64,000 nt of DNA from Henckelia pumila (lineage: Eukaryota > Streptophyta > Magnoliopsida > Lamiales > Gesneriaceae), in contig NC_133123.1 in the NCBI RefSeq assembly GCF_033568475.1, positions 128,808,930 through 128,872,929 of the forward strand, written 5' to 3'. Every line of letters begins with the position of its first letter. Position 1 is the first letter of the stretch. Positions 12,301-24,660 of this stretch are shown here, one piece after another. The notes under the pieces are model-generated. The model had not been told where the DNA came from. It did not search any database and saw only the letters and a list, made by a program, of their open reading frames with translations. The position numbers and the translations under genes are program-made.

Positions 12301-14513
12301 GGTAGGTGCGGGGACTAATCCTCTTGAAGGAGCTTCCTTGGGAATGTCTTTACTGGAATCTTTTGCTGATTCTGGTGCCTTGTTGACTGTAGCTACTACT
12401 CACCATGGAGAACTTAAAACTCTCAAATACAGGTAGCTTGTACAAGAATGAATTACTAAAATGATGCATAAAATAATATTATTTAACATGGGACTTATTA
12501 CTTTAACCATAATAGCAATGATGCCTTTGAAAATGCTTGTATGGAGTTCGACGAAGTGAACCTGAAGCCCACCTACCGGATTCTTTGGGGAGTACCAGGT
12601 ATTATCTTGTTTATGGAGATAAATGGGCTGGTGGTTGTACAATAGTTATTAATTGTAAAGATTTTAGTATTCTGGTATGTTACTTTGTTCGTCGTATATA
12701 ACGACTTAGCTTCAAGACTCTAGTGATCTTGTAGAAGCAGGCTGCTAGCGGTTAAATGCAATTGAATGCTGGATTCCTTTTTATTTCTAACTCTAGGGCG
12801 TTCAAATGCAATCAATATTGCGGGGAGGCTTGGGATGCCCGCTGAAATTTTGGATAATGCTCGTGAACTATACGGAGCAGCTAGTGCAGAAATTAATGAG
12901 GTATGTACAACTGATTATGCGTGCATATCCAGATTGTTTCCTATACAGATGGCACCAGATCTGTGAACATATATACTTTTCTTTATAATTCATCGTGTGA
13001 AATTGAGATAAATAAAAATTGTTTGAAGCCTGATTATCAGCAACTCTGTTGTCTGAGTGTCAATAACTACTTAATGTTCAGGTCTATGTAAATTACGTTG
13101 TGAAATCGATCCATGTAATTGTTTTTTCTTTAATTTTATCAAATACATTCCGTATGACAAATTCTTGCAATTTACGTCAGTGCAGGTGATAGTTGACATG
13201 GAGAGATTCAAGCAGGAATATCATGAACAAATTCATGAAGTGCAGCTCTACTTGCGGTGAGAATCTTTTTGCTTGACAAAGTTTACTCAAGTTTTGGGTT
13301 AATTCATTCTCCCCTCATGCTTGTGACTAAGTATCATGTAAAGTACAGAGGTGGGTAGTCTCAAATTAGTTGTGATCACAGATATGACTAGGAGAACTGG
13401 GTTTTATACGCAAGAGATCTTACAAGTACAACTGTCTTAGGAGGTCCTTTGGATCCAAATCTTCTCATCCAGAATTCAAAAAATTTCCTAAATTTGGTCA
13501 AATGGCATGTATAGTTGTACTATACTATAGCATTTCATTGTGAACTACATAAATTGATGTTGTGACTCTATAAAGAACTTGTATCCTTCTATTGTTGTTT
13601 GCTATCTGTACAAGGTACTGGAATCGTATAAATATTTATTTTGGATTGGCTGGCTGGCGGTTAGTGGAAATGTTTTGTATTACCAAATATCTTCACCGTG
13701 TGATTTGGGCATGTTCTGATAGGCCATCAGTCTAGGATAATTGTCTGATTTGATTGGGAAACACAGAGTATCAACGGCCACCGTCCTAATATTAGAATAT
13801 TGTTCCCTGATCCAAGGTGTAACAATTTCTTTCTGATAGGCTCTCAAAGGAACTTCATCAGCGTCTGTTAGTTACGCAAAACAGAGTCATGGTACATGGT
13901 ATGGAGCAGAGACAAAGGATGGTACAAGAAATATTGGAGGCTGCTGCTTCAGCACGATCAGTGATTCACAAGAAAGTTAGGCAATCTCGGTCAAGTCCTG
14001 CTCTATCTCCCTTTCAGAGAGAAGCAAACAAGGATATCCAAACTTCTACTGTCAATAATCATCATTCCACCTTGGAAGAAAATGAAACCTCTGCAGCAAC
14101 AAAGACTCCAACAGAAGAAAAGGCTACTTCTACAACGACTGAGATTCCATATTCCACAGAGAATACCAGGCTTTTAGCTACAGGTAATCAAATTCTAAAG
14201 TGATTCCTGGTCTTTTAAAATGCAAAATCTGAAGCTGATAAAGTTAGATCCAATCGTTGCTTTTTTCATCTTACCTATTTTTATTGGGTTTCAAATCTCC
14301 CAATTGTTTCTAGTGCCCCTTTTTCCGATTTTGTATATTGTAGAAAAGAAGTTCGAGCTGCCAAAGGTTGGCGACACAGTGAATGTTCTGTCTCTCAACA
14401 AGAAAGCAACGGTCGTGCAATTGGATTCATCTAAAGGAGAAATCATAGTTCAAGCAGGGAATTTGAAGTTGAAGTTGAAATTATCTGATATTACAACTAA
14501 GCTAGTCACCTAA
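6331..14513 (+). CDS. MUTS2: MutS2-family DNA-binding ATPase, 20 exons, about 868 aa
   Basis: Exons, all GT-AG and in phase: 6331-6630, 6748-6873, 7068-7235, 7343-7426, 7513-7563, 7794-7850, 8003-8085, 8606-8729, 8809-8868, 9402-9644, 10309-10392, 10505-10652, 11572-11699, 12033-12080, 12302-12432, 12516-12598, 12797-12900, 13186-13256, 13840-14183, 14344-14513. The N-terminus (Leu/Arg/Ser-rich, RRRRRSIHS) looks like an organelle transit peptide. The MutS core/lever region covers roughly residues 75-460. The ATPase has Walker A GPNTGGKT (about 487-494), Walker B LVLLDE (about 563-568), the signature block [10 protein letters not shown] and the switch His in [12 protein letters not shown]-like tail ([20 protein letters not shown]) ends the protein. 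No Smr nuclease domain is present, as in one of the two plant MutS2 groups. MutS2 proteins bind branched DNA and suppress recombination, here probably in an organelle. Confidence 0.9.
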
Positions 14514-15060
14514 GCATTCCCTTCCCCTCGGATAACTTCAAAGAAATCTGCTTATTTTACCTCGCAGGTTTTTTGCATCCCCATATACTGGTTTACCAGT
14601 CATGTTGGAAGTATGTAGCTTTCTACCTTGCAACTGTATCTTATAGTAAACCTTAAGTCTGTGTCTGACTTATTTATCTATTTTTCCTGGCAGCCAGACT
14701 CAATCCGTTTACATCCAAATACCACTGAGGATGGACCAAGAATAGTTCATTTGAAAACCAGGATCTCACTACTTTTGTTGTAGATTAATCTGAATTCGAT
14801 TGAGTCGCTGTACAATGTGTCTTTTTAACACACCATGAAAACCAATTCTTAAAACCTACTTGTCCATATTCAGCAGCTGCATTATGTCCACACAAAGCTT
14901 TGTAACAAGTTTGATGTTCAGTTTCTCTTAAATTTTGCTATTGTTAAATTTGTTCGTCTCGTTGATTCTCGCTAATTGTCATATTTATTCTTTCATGAGC
15001 TTCTTGTTTGTATAGATCCTTTCAATGGCCAGCGTATACCTAACACGAGCTGAGCAAATC
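14514..15060 (+). other. 3' flank/UTR of MutS2 with an exon-like remnant
   Basis: Likely 3' UTR follows the stop codon. At about 14694-14783, after a GGCAG acceptor-like site, is a short open stretch (PDSIRLHPNTTEDGPRIVHL) ending in TAG. It could be part of a spliced 3' UTR or alternative last exon; I cannot tie it to any family. Confidence 0.3.
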
Positions 15061-16189
15061 ATCATTCCAAGAGCTGTGCCATGGTATGTTGCTGTAATAC
15101 ACTTCCACCTTAATATTATATGATGAAAAATTATAAATCTTTTTGAAATGATCAAATTACTTCGAGATATTGTGATATTTATTAGATTAGATCTACTTCA
15201 GGGGTTTCATTTCTGCTCTTGATCTATGTCCTAACAACTAAAAAATTTAAATTTCAATATAAAAAAAAAAGGGTTGTAGCAGTGGCATGTCCTCCTCTAG
15301 GAGGTGTATAGGGTATATTATTATTATCCCAAATTTGATGATTTTGATTTTGACCATGTCCTGCTCTCCTTTTTCTTTCCCCAAAAGGAGTATTAAATAT
15401 TATCTTGATTTTTTTATTATTAATTATTAATTGATGAAATATCCCATCATTACATGTATTGGTTGGGGTAGAGTGATTGTTGTTTCCTTGGGGGTGGTAG
15501 CTATCGTATCACAAAACGAATCCCTAGTAGGTGGTCCATCCATTTTGTAATAATTCCCTTGTTCCTTTCTTGGAGGCAGCACTCTCTCTTTTCCTATCAC
15601 ATGTTCTCGATTTCTTCTTTCATACCCCCCACCCCAACCCCCACCCCCGGCCCTCTTCGTTACGTTCCATCAAAGTTTAATTTCTTCTAGCTACATGTAT
15701 TGGATTTGGACTTCGTACGCAAAATTATTCAAGATCCATACACACTCTCTTACATGCATATTATGCAGTGATTAGATTTTACGACACTTTCTATCAAAGT
15801 ATTGTCTATATTTTTCCAAAGATGGATGAATATAATGCTGAAAAATTCGTGTAGAGTCATAGTTGCAGGATGACATGATAAGATGTGATTCTTCATCATG
15901 TATTTATTGAATTGAATCCAACTCAAGTGGGCAAGCCAAATAATGCGAGTGATTCCATGCTACATTGGAAAAACACTTATGTTGTATTTACACGAGATGT
16001 TCATATTGTTTTCAAATAAGATGCTCGACTAAACATCTTGTATAAAAAAGATATCGGGAATCTTAACTTCCAGTGTGGCCGAACTCTTTTTTTTAAAAAA
16101 GTCGAGAATTTTAACTTTAGTGTATCATAAAATCACCTAAATGAAGTAGACACAATTAACAAGAAGGATCACGTAGAAACACAGAAAGT
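15061..16189. other. Intergenic, AT-rich
   Basis: No coding region supported. Short pyrimidine-rich blocks (for example CATACCCCCCACCCCAACCC near 15621) but no gene structure. Nothing else recognised. Confidence 0.5.
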
Positions 16190-17390
16190 TTTGTGAGATC
16201 GTGTTGCGGATTAATTTTATGAGACGGATATGTATTCGACTCGAATATTTTTTATGTTAAATATATTACATTTTAGCAAACAATCTATATAATATTGTCA
16301 AAAGATAATTTTTTCAAAATATCACGTCAATAAATTTCAAAAGAAGCTTGGACATATTATGCAAATTTGTGAGAATAGAAGTTTGAGATCGTAGCCCCTG
16401 TATCTAAAAACACTTTTGGGAACCAATCACATATTTTTTGAAAAATAATTTTAAAAAAATTCTTCTTTAAAAATATAGATCGAATGAAGAAAGTGGGAAG
16501 CATTGATGGGCATGGACTTATGAGTTATGAGGGTACTACTTGTCTTGTTTTGCATGTGATATCTTGTTCATTCTCTCCTTTTATTAACAGCTGTCTCCCC
16601 CACTATTTCTATTTCTTTTTTGTCCCCTAATCATTTAATGCCTTTCCCTTTCCATCTTCCACCACCAATCATCCTCTTGTCAATTCCCTAATATCATTTT
16701 TCAAATTTTAAAAAAAATCTAAAATATACTAAAATATATTTTAAAATTCAACAAAAGGAGGGACATAACTGGAATTTTTTTAAAAAAATAATAATAATTC
16801 ATTTTTGAAAATATAAATCAAATATATTCACCAAAATACCAAAATATTTCCAGACATTGGCCGAGCGAGTCAACAAAATTTTGTATATGTTGTGATGTTT
16901 GTAATATTCATTTAAAATATATAAAATTTGGGCCTGGAGATTGTTTGTGAGACGGATCGACTCAATCTATATATGAATGAAAGTTATATTTTTAACATAA
17001 AAACTATATTTTTCATGAGTCAGGTTGAGTAGGAGATCCGTCTCATAAAACTAACCACTGAAACGGTCTCACGGGAGTTTTTGTTCATTAAATATATATG
17101 TTTTGGATAAATTCTTTTGAAACGGTCTCACGGATATTTATCGTGAGATGGTCGATCGGGTCCATATATTGAGTGAACTTTGAAAAAAAAAATATATTTT
17201 ACGGATTGAGTCAAGTAGAAGATCCATCTCACAAGATTCACTCGTGAAACAATTTCACAGGAATTTATGTGATAAATTGTTATAATCCATATATCGAGTG
17301 AAAAACGATAACTTTGACATAAATTATAATATTTTTATAGGTCAAATCGAATAAGATCTCGTCTTATAAAATTAACCCGCTATATAATAT
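16190..17390. repeat. Cluster of decayed GAGACGG-ended repeats
   Basis: Successive degenerate copies of the family seen at 3043-3175: TTTTGTGAGATCGTGTTGC at about 16189, TTGTGAGACGGATCGACTC at 16948 with GAAACGGTCTCACGGGAG at 17058, a third from about 17110 (TTTTGAAACGGTCTCACGG), and a fourth from about 17250. Each has the order terminal GAGACGG, TATATATGAATGAA-type middle, TTTTCATGAGTCAGGTTGAG, terminal CCGTCTC. No genes lie between them. Confidence 0.55.
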
Positions 17391-18790
17391 CAGAACATTT
17401 TTTATGATAAATTTTCACATGAAATCCCAGTTACTAAAATCCTAGTAGACCAACACTAACTTGGGGTTGAATTTGAACCGATCTATTTCGGAAAAAAGCT
17501 TTCTATGACTACTTTGTATACTTTACAGTCTTTACTCATAAGTTATGATACACTCAAAATTATATCTATATACGTATATGTGCGTGTGTATATATGCATT
17601 TCAGTCGTCGGAGAGTGAAATGTAAGCAAGTATTGTATAAGAAATATGTTATTATTATTCCATTTCCTTTTGTATTCGTTTCAAACTTTCAAGCCTACCT
17701 TTCATGTGTCGTCAACATCACATTCAATTATAATTTTTTTTATGTATTCCATTATTAATGACTTGATAGTTGATACAATCAATTATTTTCACATCTCCTT
17801 GGAATAAAGTTTCAAATTTTACTATTCATCGTCAAATTATGTGTGGCTCGATTTTAAAAAAATAAAATATTGTTACATTATATATATAATATAATATAAT
17901 ATAATATAATTAATACACGTATTGTTAGTGTTTAAAATTATCATACATCGTTTGGATAAAATTTTGAGAGTTGCATGTATAGATTTGGACAGTTATCGTC
18001 TTTTGAGATAATTTTTGATGTTAAATTAAGTCGAACTGTTGAAGTCCACAATTTTTTGAGTTTTGACACACATAATAAATAATTATGAATGAATTACATT
18101 TATATTTCATATAATATATAACTATTCCATGACACAGCTCATCCTTACTTTGGCCGCTTGTTATTTTTTTTCCCCATATAATATGGTTTTTTTGGTTTAA
18201 TTGAGTTGATGGAATTTGTATAAGTAAATAATATATTATTTTGAAATCAAGGTCCAAATATTGGATTTATCACTAATATTTCTATCTAGGGGGTGTATTA
18301 GGGGGTGTATGTGACTCGTGAACAAACTTGATCAAATTCGATTCGAGTTTTGTTTGATCAAGCTTGAATTGAGTTCAAACTTTAATTGCTACTCGGATAA
18401 TAGTGGCTAAGATTTTCAAGTTCAAACTTTAATGGCCGGCTCAGGTAACTCGATATTTTCATACATCAAGCTCGAAATTGAATGTTAATACTTGATCCAG
18501 TTCGAATGAGTTCGAACTTGTAAAATTAAAATCGATTCTAACTCAAATAGTATAATATTCGAGCTCGAATCGACTTGCATGCACTCTCTATCACTACTTA
18601 ATACCACAAGATTTAAGTGTTTTTCTCTTGAATATATATAGATTAAAGTAATGGGAAAGCGGGTTCAAAGCAAGCTTCATGAATCATGAGACATATCCAA
18701 GAGCCGCCTCAAGGGTGCGAATGTTGGAAGCAATGAAGCAAAACCCAATGGCGGCAAAAAAAACAAATACTAAAAATCGTTTATCTTTTC
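17391..18790. other. Intergenic upstream of GRF, AT-rich
   Basis: Contains an (ATAAT)n run at about 17880-17910. A block at 18300-18590 repeats forms of GAGTTCGAACTTG and TCAAGCTCGAA on both strands, probably a decayed repeat. No gene seen. Confidence 0.45.
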
Positions 18791-18794
18791 TTTT

Positions 18795-19101
18795 TCTCAC
18801 CCATATAAACAGTTTATATTATTATTATTATTAATATAATAAAGAACGAAGGAAACTAAGAAAAATCTCTCTTTCTCTCTCTGTGTCTGGTGAAAGCGAA
18901 ATTTTGGTATTAGAGTATTTCATGTGTGATTTCATTTTTATCTACAATTTGGGCTGAAGGGAGGTGGGATTCCTGTTCATGAGTGCCGGTGCCTTCAAAT
19001 CTCAGTAACAACAACTTTTGTGGAGGTGGGGTTTTTCTTGTTTTGGGTTTTAGTGGTTATATCGAAACAAAGGCGGAATTTCTTTTTAAGGAAATAGTTC
19101 T
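18795..19101 (+). promoter_or_regulatory. GRF core promoter and 5' leader
   Basis: A TATA-like CCATATAAAC at about 18800-18810 precedes a TC-rich leader (CTCTCTTTCTCTCTCTGTG at about 18867-18886), typical of plant transcription start regions. The CDS begins at 19102. Short upstream ATGs in the leader (for example 18920) are not conserved-looking. Confidence 0.45.
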
Positions 19102-20968
19102 ATGGAAAAAGGAGCTAATAATAGTGGTGGGTTTTGCGTTTCAGACAAGAAATCATCATTCGCCAGTGATGCTTGTTTGATGAAGCAGCAGGGTACCGAA
19201 CCATCATTCCCATCCAAGAATATTTGCATGATGGGTTTTCACAATCCCCACCATTTTAGTGACTGTGTTGGTGATGATGGTGGCGGTGGAGGCCGTAGTA
19301 CCTGTGGTGGAGGTTTGGGGCCCAGCGGCGGCGGAGCGAACGAGGTTGTTGCAAATATATACCTTAACAATGTCGTCTCGACTTCTGGTGGCTGTGCTGA
19401 AAAAATAACGAGTACGAGTTTGCAGCCTTTTGAAGTTTTTCCTTATTGTTCTACCACCCGCAGCAAAAGCTCAGGTTAATTAAATATCCTTTCTTTTCTT
19501 CCTTTTTATAGCCTCTTTCATTATTTCAACAGTGTTGGAAAGAGAAAGGTCACTGCAGTTTTTTTTTTTTTTTTCCCTTATGTTCTTTTGTTCTTCTCTC
19601 GTGTTGATGTAGGAGGGATGGCGGCGAGTGTGGGATTTCCTTTCACGTTTGCCCAGTGGAAAGAGCTTGAAAGACAAGCTATGATTTATAAATACATGAT
19701 AGCATCTGTGCCTGTGCCTGCTGATCTTCTCTTCCCCCTTTCAAGAAATTTTCCCGACTCTTCTGTGACATGTAAAGATCAAAATGGCCCTCTTTTTTTT
19801 TTTTAATCTTCTCTGTTCAAGATTACCCCTTTCTCTGTTCTAAATCAGATTTTATATGGGTTTTTTTTTTTTTCTTGAACTGGGATCTGGTGGCAGTGGC
19901 TGGTGGTGATGGTATATACAGTGCCAGATATTGTAAAAAAGGAGATCCAGAACCTGGGAGGTGTAAGAGAACGGATGGCAAGAAATGGAGGTGTTCAAGG
20001 GATGTGGCGCCCCAGCAGAAGTACTGTGAACGCCACCTTCACAGAGGCCGTCCCCGTTCAAGAAAGCCTGTGGAAGTTAAAAACAATGCTGAAACTCAAA
20101 AGAAAGCACGTCTTGAACAAACCCCACTTCCCACCACAGTTCAAGCCAGTAGTGATGCTTCTCAACAGTTTGCTGCTGCGTATCAGCCCCATTTGTTGTA
20201 CAATCCTAGGAGTGATCTCAGTGGATCAACTCCTTCCTCTAAAGGAAACAATAGGTATGTATAAGTCGTGACTTGGTGTACTGTGATTCTTTCAATTTGA
20301 TTTCTTTGTGATCTTGATTGTGTGTTGAAAGGGATATGGGCTTGATGATGGAAAGTGGCATGGCTACATTGGGAGGAAATCACCTCCAATTACAACATTT
20401 GATGGAAGCACACATTGGAGTAACAAATGAAAGATCCCCCATTTATGATTTCCATCGAGATTATCCAGAGCAGCAGCTATTGAACTTGCTCCCTTATTCG
20501 AATTTATCCGCCTCAGAAATCGAGGCCCCCTCAAGATTCATTGATGCTTGGTCCACTGATAATCTAAACGGGGATCATAGAAACCTTTCCCCTTCATTTA
20601 ACTTATCTGAGGATATGAATGCTGAAAATGTAATGGATCAAGAAAGGAGAAATGTAGTAACCGGGAGAGATGTGAATGATTTTGATGGTCACAAAGCCAA
20701 GGATGATTCGGGGAATTCAAGCCCTGTTTCTTGGGAGCCATTTGCCCGTGGAGGGCCGCTTGCCGAGGCCTTGCAACTCGGTTCGGTTGCGATAGGGGAG
20801 TCGAACCCGGCCTCCCCTTATCGTTCGATCGGCACCCCGGCCACTACCATTTCTTCACCTTCCGGAGTTAATCACAGAACATTGTTTTCTAACTCGGATA
20901 GCAGTGTCTGCAATAGCCCAACACTTGCAGCTCCCCCTTCAGAAGTTGCATTCCATTGGCTTAATTAG
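19102..20968 (+). CDS. GRF: Growth-regulating factor (GRF) transcription factor, 4 exons, about 508 aa
   Basis: Exons 19102-19474, 19613-19771, 19897-20254, 20332-20968, all GT-AG and in phase. Plant-specific transcription factor that pairs with GIF co-activators to promote cell proliferation in leaves. The QLQ domain (about residues 134-169, [19 protein letters not shown]) binds GIFs. The WRC domain (about 194-237) has the zinc motif C-X9-C-X10-C-X2-H, visible as [13 protein letters not shown] to YCERH, followed by a basic RGRPRSRKP nuclear signal. The C-terminal region holds the GGPLAEAL motif typical of the GRF1-4 group. The N-terminus is Gly-rich (DDGGGGG). The position of the intron between QLQ and WRC and the intron after WRC match the family. 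The miR396 site is intact. Confidence 0.93.
20055..20075 (+). promoter_or_regulatory. miR396 target site in GRF
   Basis: CGTTCAAGAAAGCCTGTGGAA lies in the WRC-coding exon over codons for RSRKPVE. This is the known GRF target of miR396, pairing across the site with the family's characteristic single-base bulge. It predicts post-transcriptional restriction of this gene by miR396. Confidence 0.93.
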
Positions 20969-21824
20969 AGCAATGAGAAATCAAGAAATCCCATTATTTT
21001 TTTTTTGTCTCAGTTCTTGAAATATGATATCTGGATTTTGGCTCTTTGTTGTTGTTTATCTTTTCTTCTTGTCACATTTATTGTCTGTATGAGCACCTTG
21101 AGGTGGAATATTTATTAGTTTTACATTGATTGAATTGCTTCAGATATTGGAGTAGTTTTGTTTTGTGTCCCTTTGATTGAATAACTACGGAATTCAAATA
21201 TTTCAATTCGAAATGCATTTTGGTTTGTGTATTTGGCAAAAAGTGGCTAAGAATTTTATTGTGTTTGAATGAGGACATTGTGTCCCTACTCACACTGGCA
21301 ATCCCGTTGATTTTGAAAGTGGGATTATGCCCTTTGAAAAAATATCTACCTAGTTTTGGGACATAGTGTTTTTAAAGCAAAACAACAAACACACTTTTGT
21401 GTGTGTGATATTTTGGAATCAGTCTGGTTTAGCTTTTCCCCTTGTAAACCGATGGAAGAAGTTAATGTTTGTGTTGGTAAAAGAAGGGTATGGACTATGA
21501 AGCAATGCTTTCTAAATTTTGGGACGTAAATTAATTGATTTGTGCCTAATAATTTGAGATGTCGTGAATAGTTGGCACTTGGAATTTTTGTTGCATTTAT
21601 GAGTAAATAAATAATAGACAATATTTATAATGCAAATTCTCGCATTTAATGATTTATACGATCTTTATGATGTCGTGAAATAGAAACTTTCAATGGATAT
21701 AATTCGTCGTACACGAGTTTGGACAGTTGTAACCTGCCTCTTAAATAGAATTTAAGCGATGGAAAGTCAAATCACTATTTTTGGTATGAATATATAAATT
21801 GTTTGTGGTCCAATGGTCATCACA
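20969..21824. other. GRF 3' UTR and spacer to tRNA
   Basis: About 200-300 bases are likely GRF 3' UTR. The rest is AT-rich spacer. A TATATAAAT (21791-21799) and a CAATGG shortly before the tRNA match the upstream TATA-like and CAA elements common at plant tRNA genes. Confidence 0.5.
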
Positions 21825-21864
21825 GTTGAGATGGCCGAGTTGGTCTAAGGCGCCAGATTAAGGT

Positions 21865-21897
<33 letters not shown>

Positions 21898-21905
21898 TCT
21901 CAACA
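21825..21905 (+). tRNA. tRNA-Leu(AAG): tRNA-Leu (anticodon AAG)
   Basis: 81-nt class II tRNA without intron. Acceptor stem GTTGAGA pairs with TCTCAAC, followed by discriminator A. A box TGGCCGAGTTGGTCTAAGG, anticodon stem CCAGA/TCTGG with loop TTAAGGT (AAG), short variable arm, and B box GGTTCAAATCC are all present. A T-rich Pol III terminator begins within about 15 bases downstream (CTTTTTATTTTTTT). Confidence 0.97.
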
Positions 21906-22056
21906 TTTCTTCTCTTTTTATTTTTTTCACTCTGCTTTTAATTAATAATAATTATCATTATTATAATAAAATAATCTCAACATTTATTTTTTTCTTTTTT
22001 ATTTCTTTTTCCCTCTGCTTTTAATTAATAATAATTATCATTATTACAATAAAATA
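21898..22056. repeat. Tandem duplication of the tRNA 3' flank
   Basis: Two copies with a 77-bp offset, starting at 21898 and 21975, each beginning TCTCAACATTT. They continue through a T-rich tract to CTCTGCTTTTAATTAATAA and ATTATCATTATTA. The first eight bases of the unit are the 3' acceptor strand and discriminator of the tRNA, so the duplication breakpoint lies inside the tRNA gene. Confidence 0.8.
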
Positions 22057-22893
22057 TCCACAAGATATTATTGCTTAATAAATAAACAATATTCATCATC
22101 GCCTTCACTCTAAAAACCTGACGAGTTCAATTTGGATTGTCTTCGCTAAACATTCTATATTTTTTAATTTTTGGTTATTATATAGTAAAAAAAACTTATA
22201 AAAAATTAATAAAACTTCAAATTTACTTTCCATCTTTATAATAATAATTTTTTGAGGAAAAAATATTAGAACAATTTAAAATCTACTATTTATATTCAGC
22301 TCGTAACAAAATAAAAATCATAATTATATATTTTCATTTTAAACACATCATTATGTAAATTTTTTTCAATCCTAAATATATTGTTATAAAAAATTAGGTA
22401 TTAAGGTATAAATTATTCAAAAAATTAAAAATTTGAATAAATTCATAATAATAATAATAATAATAATAATAATCTATACTATATTATAATACTTAAGACC
22501 TTTAAAAAAACTGTTTTTGGTATGGTGTGAGGACACCAAAATTTTCTTCCAATTTTGCCCCTTAATTGCAGCCAAACTTTCAGAGCAGTTTCTGTCATTT
22601 TATCTTCAATTGAAAATCTAACTGCTCACCCACATGTATTTTTGGAGCACAAAATTTTAATATCATACATTATATTACAGACGCAACGCGTGTACTCCGT
22701 AACTAGTAATAATAATAAAAACAACAATAACAACAACAACAACAACAACATTCTTCAAAAAAAAAAAAAAAACAATATAGTGGTGGAATGGGTAAATCAA
22801 ATCCCAAGAGACGTGCCTCGACCTACTTGACCGGATCTAAATCTCTTCCAGATGGGTTTAATACAAAATATCTTCGGCCTAATTAATGGATTT
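22057..22893. other. AT-rich spacer with microsatellites
   Basis: Holds an (AAT)n run (about 22445-22473), a (CAA)n run (about 22720-22750) and an A15 tract. No gene; the reading frame across the CAA run is low-complexity. Ends at the insertion site GATTT of the LTR element. Confidence 0.6.
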
Positions 22894-23528
22894 TGATGAT
22901 GTCGAAATTTTATCTCGGGTTCGGTCTGATAGAATGGATCCTCCAATTCTCCAATTGAAACAAATCGGGTCGAGTATCAATAATATCTGCAAGAGCAACA
23001 ACTAGGTCAGGGGGCGCCGAAAGTGTTTTCGGCGTGACCCCTCCGATGCCTAAGTCAGTGTCTTGAAGGCAGAGGGTATGATTAATATGAAAACTGAGAG
23101 ATATTAGTGCGTGAATGTAAAAGTGAGGGTGAATGTATGATGAATGATGATTAGTGAATAATGAATAATGATTAATGAAAAAAAACAACTATAACAATAC
23201 CTGTATTTATAGGGAAGAATAATAAGTTACCTGGTAGAATTATAACATGTCCTGGACTAAGACTCTTCATCCATTGGTCCCTTTATAAGCTTATCTCTAT
23301 CTCGTGAATATTTGAAAAGATCCAAGCTTATCTCATACATATCAGAATCCTAGTTGAACTAGAAAAGGATACCTGCGGCCCATTAGAAACAGCCTATGTC
23401 GGCCCATAATGACCAGCCTTGATCAAAGTCCAACATAGCCCAAACTGGGATGGACATTGACATGTTGGGCCATATCGGGTAGACCCATTATAAACGGGCT
23501 TGGGTTGAAATATTTTCTCGGGATAACA
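22894..23528 (-). repeat. LTR (3' LTR of the LARD-like element)
   Basis: Left-hand long terminal repeat, 3' in the element's minus orientation. It matches 26463-27096 with few differences (for example CAATTGAAAC against CAATTAAAC near the start). Confidence 0.88.
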
Positions 23529-23789
23529 ATAGTACCTCCCTAACTGGTCTAAAAGAAGAATGAGTTTAGACCAAGATTGTAGACCGGACCCTGAGCTCAA
23601 ATAAAGAGTTGTAGATAATAATTGATTAGAACCGAGCTCGAATAAAGAGCAATAGACGACAACCTGATGAAACCGAGCTCAAATAAAGAGCAATAAACGA
23701 CAATTGATGTTGACGAGCGGATCAGGCTTTTAGGATAACCACGAGTTGCGTGGGATTACATGATGCCGAGCTTGGTTGGGCTTTGGAGA

Positions 23790-24660
23790 ATACCACTGAC
23801 GTAGATTTATGACGCCACTGATGTGGACTTTTTGATGTCACTGATGTGGGCTTTTGATGCCACTGATGTGGGCTTTTGACGTCGGACCTGCCCGGGCTTT
23901 GAAACCACTGATGTGGGCTTTGAGTGCCAGACCTGCCTGGGCTTTGAAACCACTGATGTGGGCTTTGATGCCACTAACGTGGACTTTTTGAGACCACTGA
24001 TGTGGATTTTTGATGCCACTAACGTGGGATTTTTGAGACCACTGATGTGGATTTTTGATACCACTGACGTGGGCTTTGAGTGCCGGACCTGCCCGGGCTT
24101 TGAGACCACTGTTGTGGATTTTTGATGCCACTGACGTGGGCTTTGAGTGCCAGACCTGCCTGGGCTTTGAGACCACTGTTGTGGATTTTTTATGCCACTG
24201 ACGTGGGCTTTGAGTGCCGGACCTGCCCGGGCTTTGAGACCACTGTTGTGGATTTTTGATGCCACTGACGTGGGCTTTGGGTGCCGGACCTGCCCGGGCT
24301 TTGAGACCACTGTTGTGGATTTTTGATGCCACTGACGTGGGCTTTGAGTGCCGGACCTGCCCGGGCTTTGAGACCACTGTTGTGGGTTTTTGATGCCACT
24401 GACGTGGGCTTTGAGTGCCGGACCTGCCCGGGCTTTGAGACCACTGTTGTGGATTTTTGATGCCACTGACGTGGGCTTTGAGTGCCAGACCTTCCTGGGC
24501 TTTGAGACCACTGTTGTGGATTTTTGATGCCACTAACGTGGGCTTTTGATGCCGGACCTGCCCGGGCTTTGTATACCACTGTTGTGGATTTTTGATGCCA
24601 CTGACGTGGGCTTTTGATGCCGGACTTGCCCGGGCTTTGTATACCACTGATATGAACTTT
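23790..24660. repeat. 67-bp minisatellite inside the LARD-like element
   Basis: Unit contains GAGACCACTGTTGTGG, TTTTTGATGCCACTGACG, TGGGCTTTGAGTGCCGG and ACCTGCCCGGGCTT. The period measured from successive GACCACT sites (24104, 24171, 24238) is 67 bp. About nine regular units lie between 24060 and 24650. The left part (23790-24060) is irregular, built from shorter 22-33 bp sub-units around CCACTGATGTGGG. The minus strand is open in all three frames across most of the array, because 67 is not a multiple of three and the unit lacks stops in every frame. This is a sequence property, not proof of coding. Confidence 0.9.

Noticed and set aside
14220..14343. Extension of the last MutS2 exon upstream of 14344
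   Set aside because: The hydrophobic translation is intron sequence; the phase from exon 19 fits the acceptor at 14343.
22910..23188. ORF repeated at 26412-26756 (MFFFINHYSLFTNHHSSYIH)
   Set aside because: Lies within the two LTRs of the non-autonomous element; duplicated because LTRs are duplicated.
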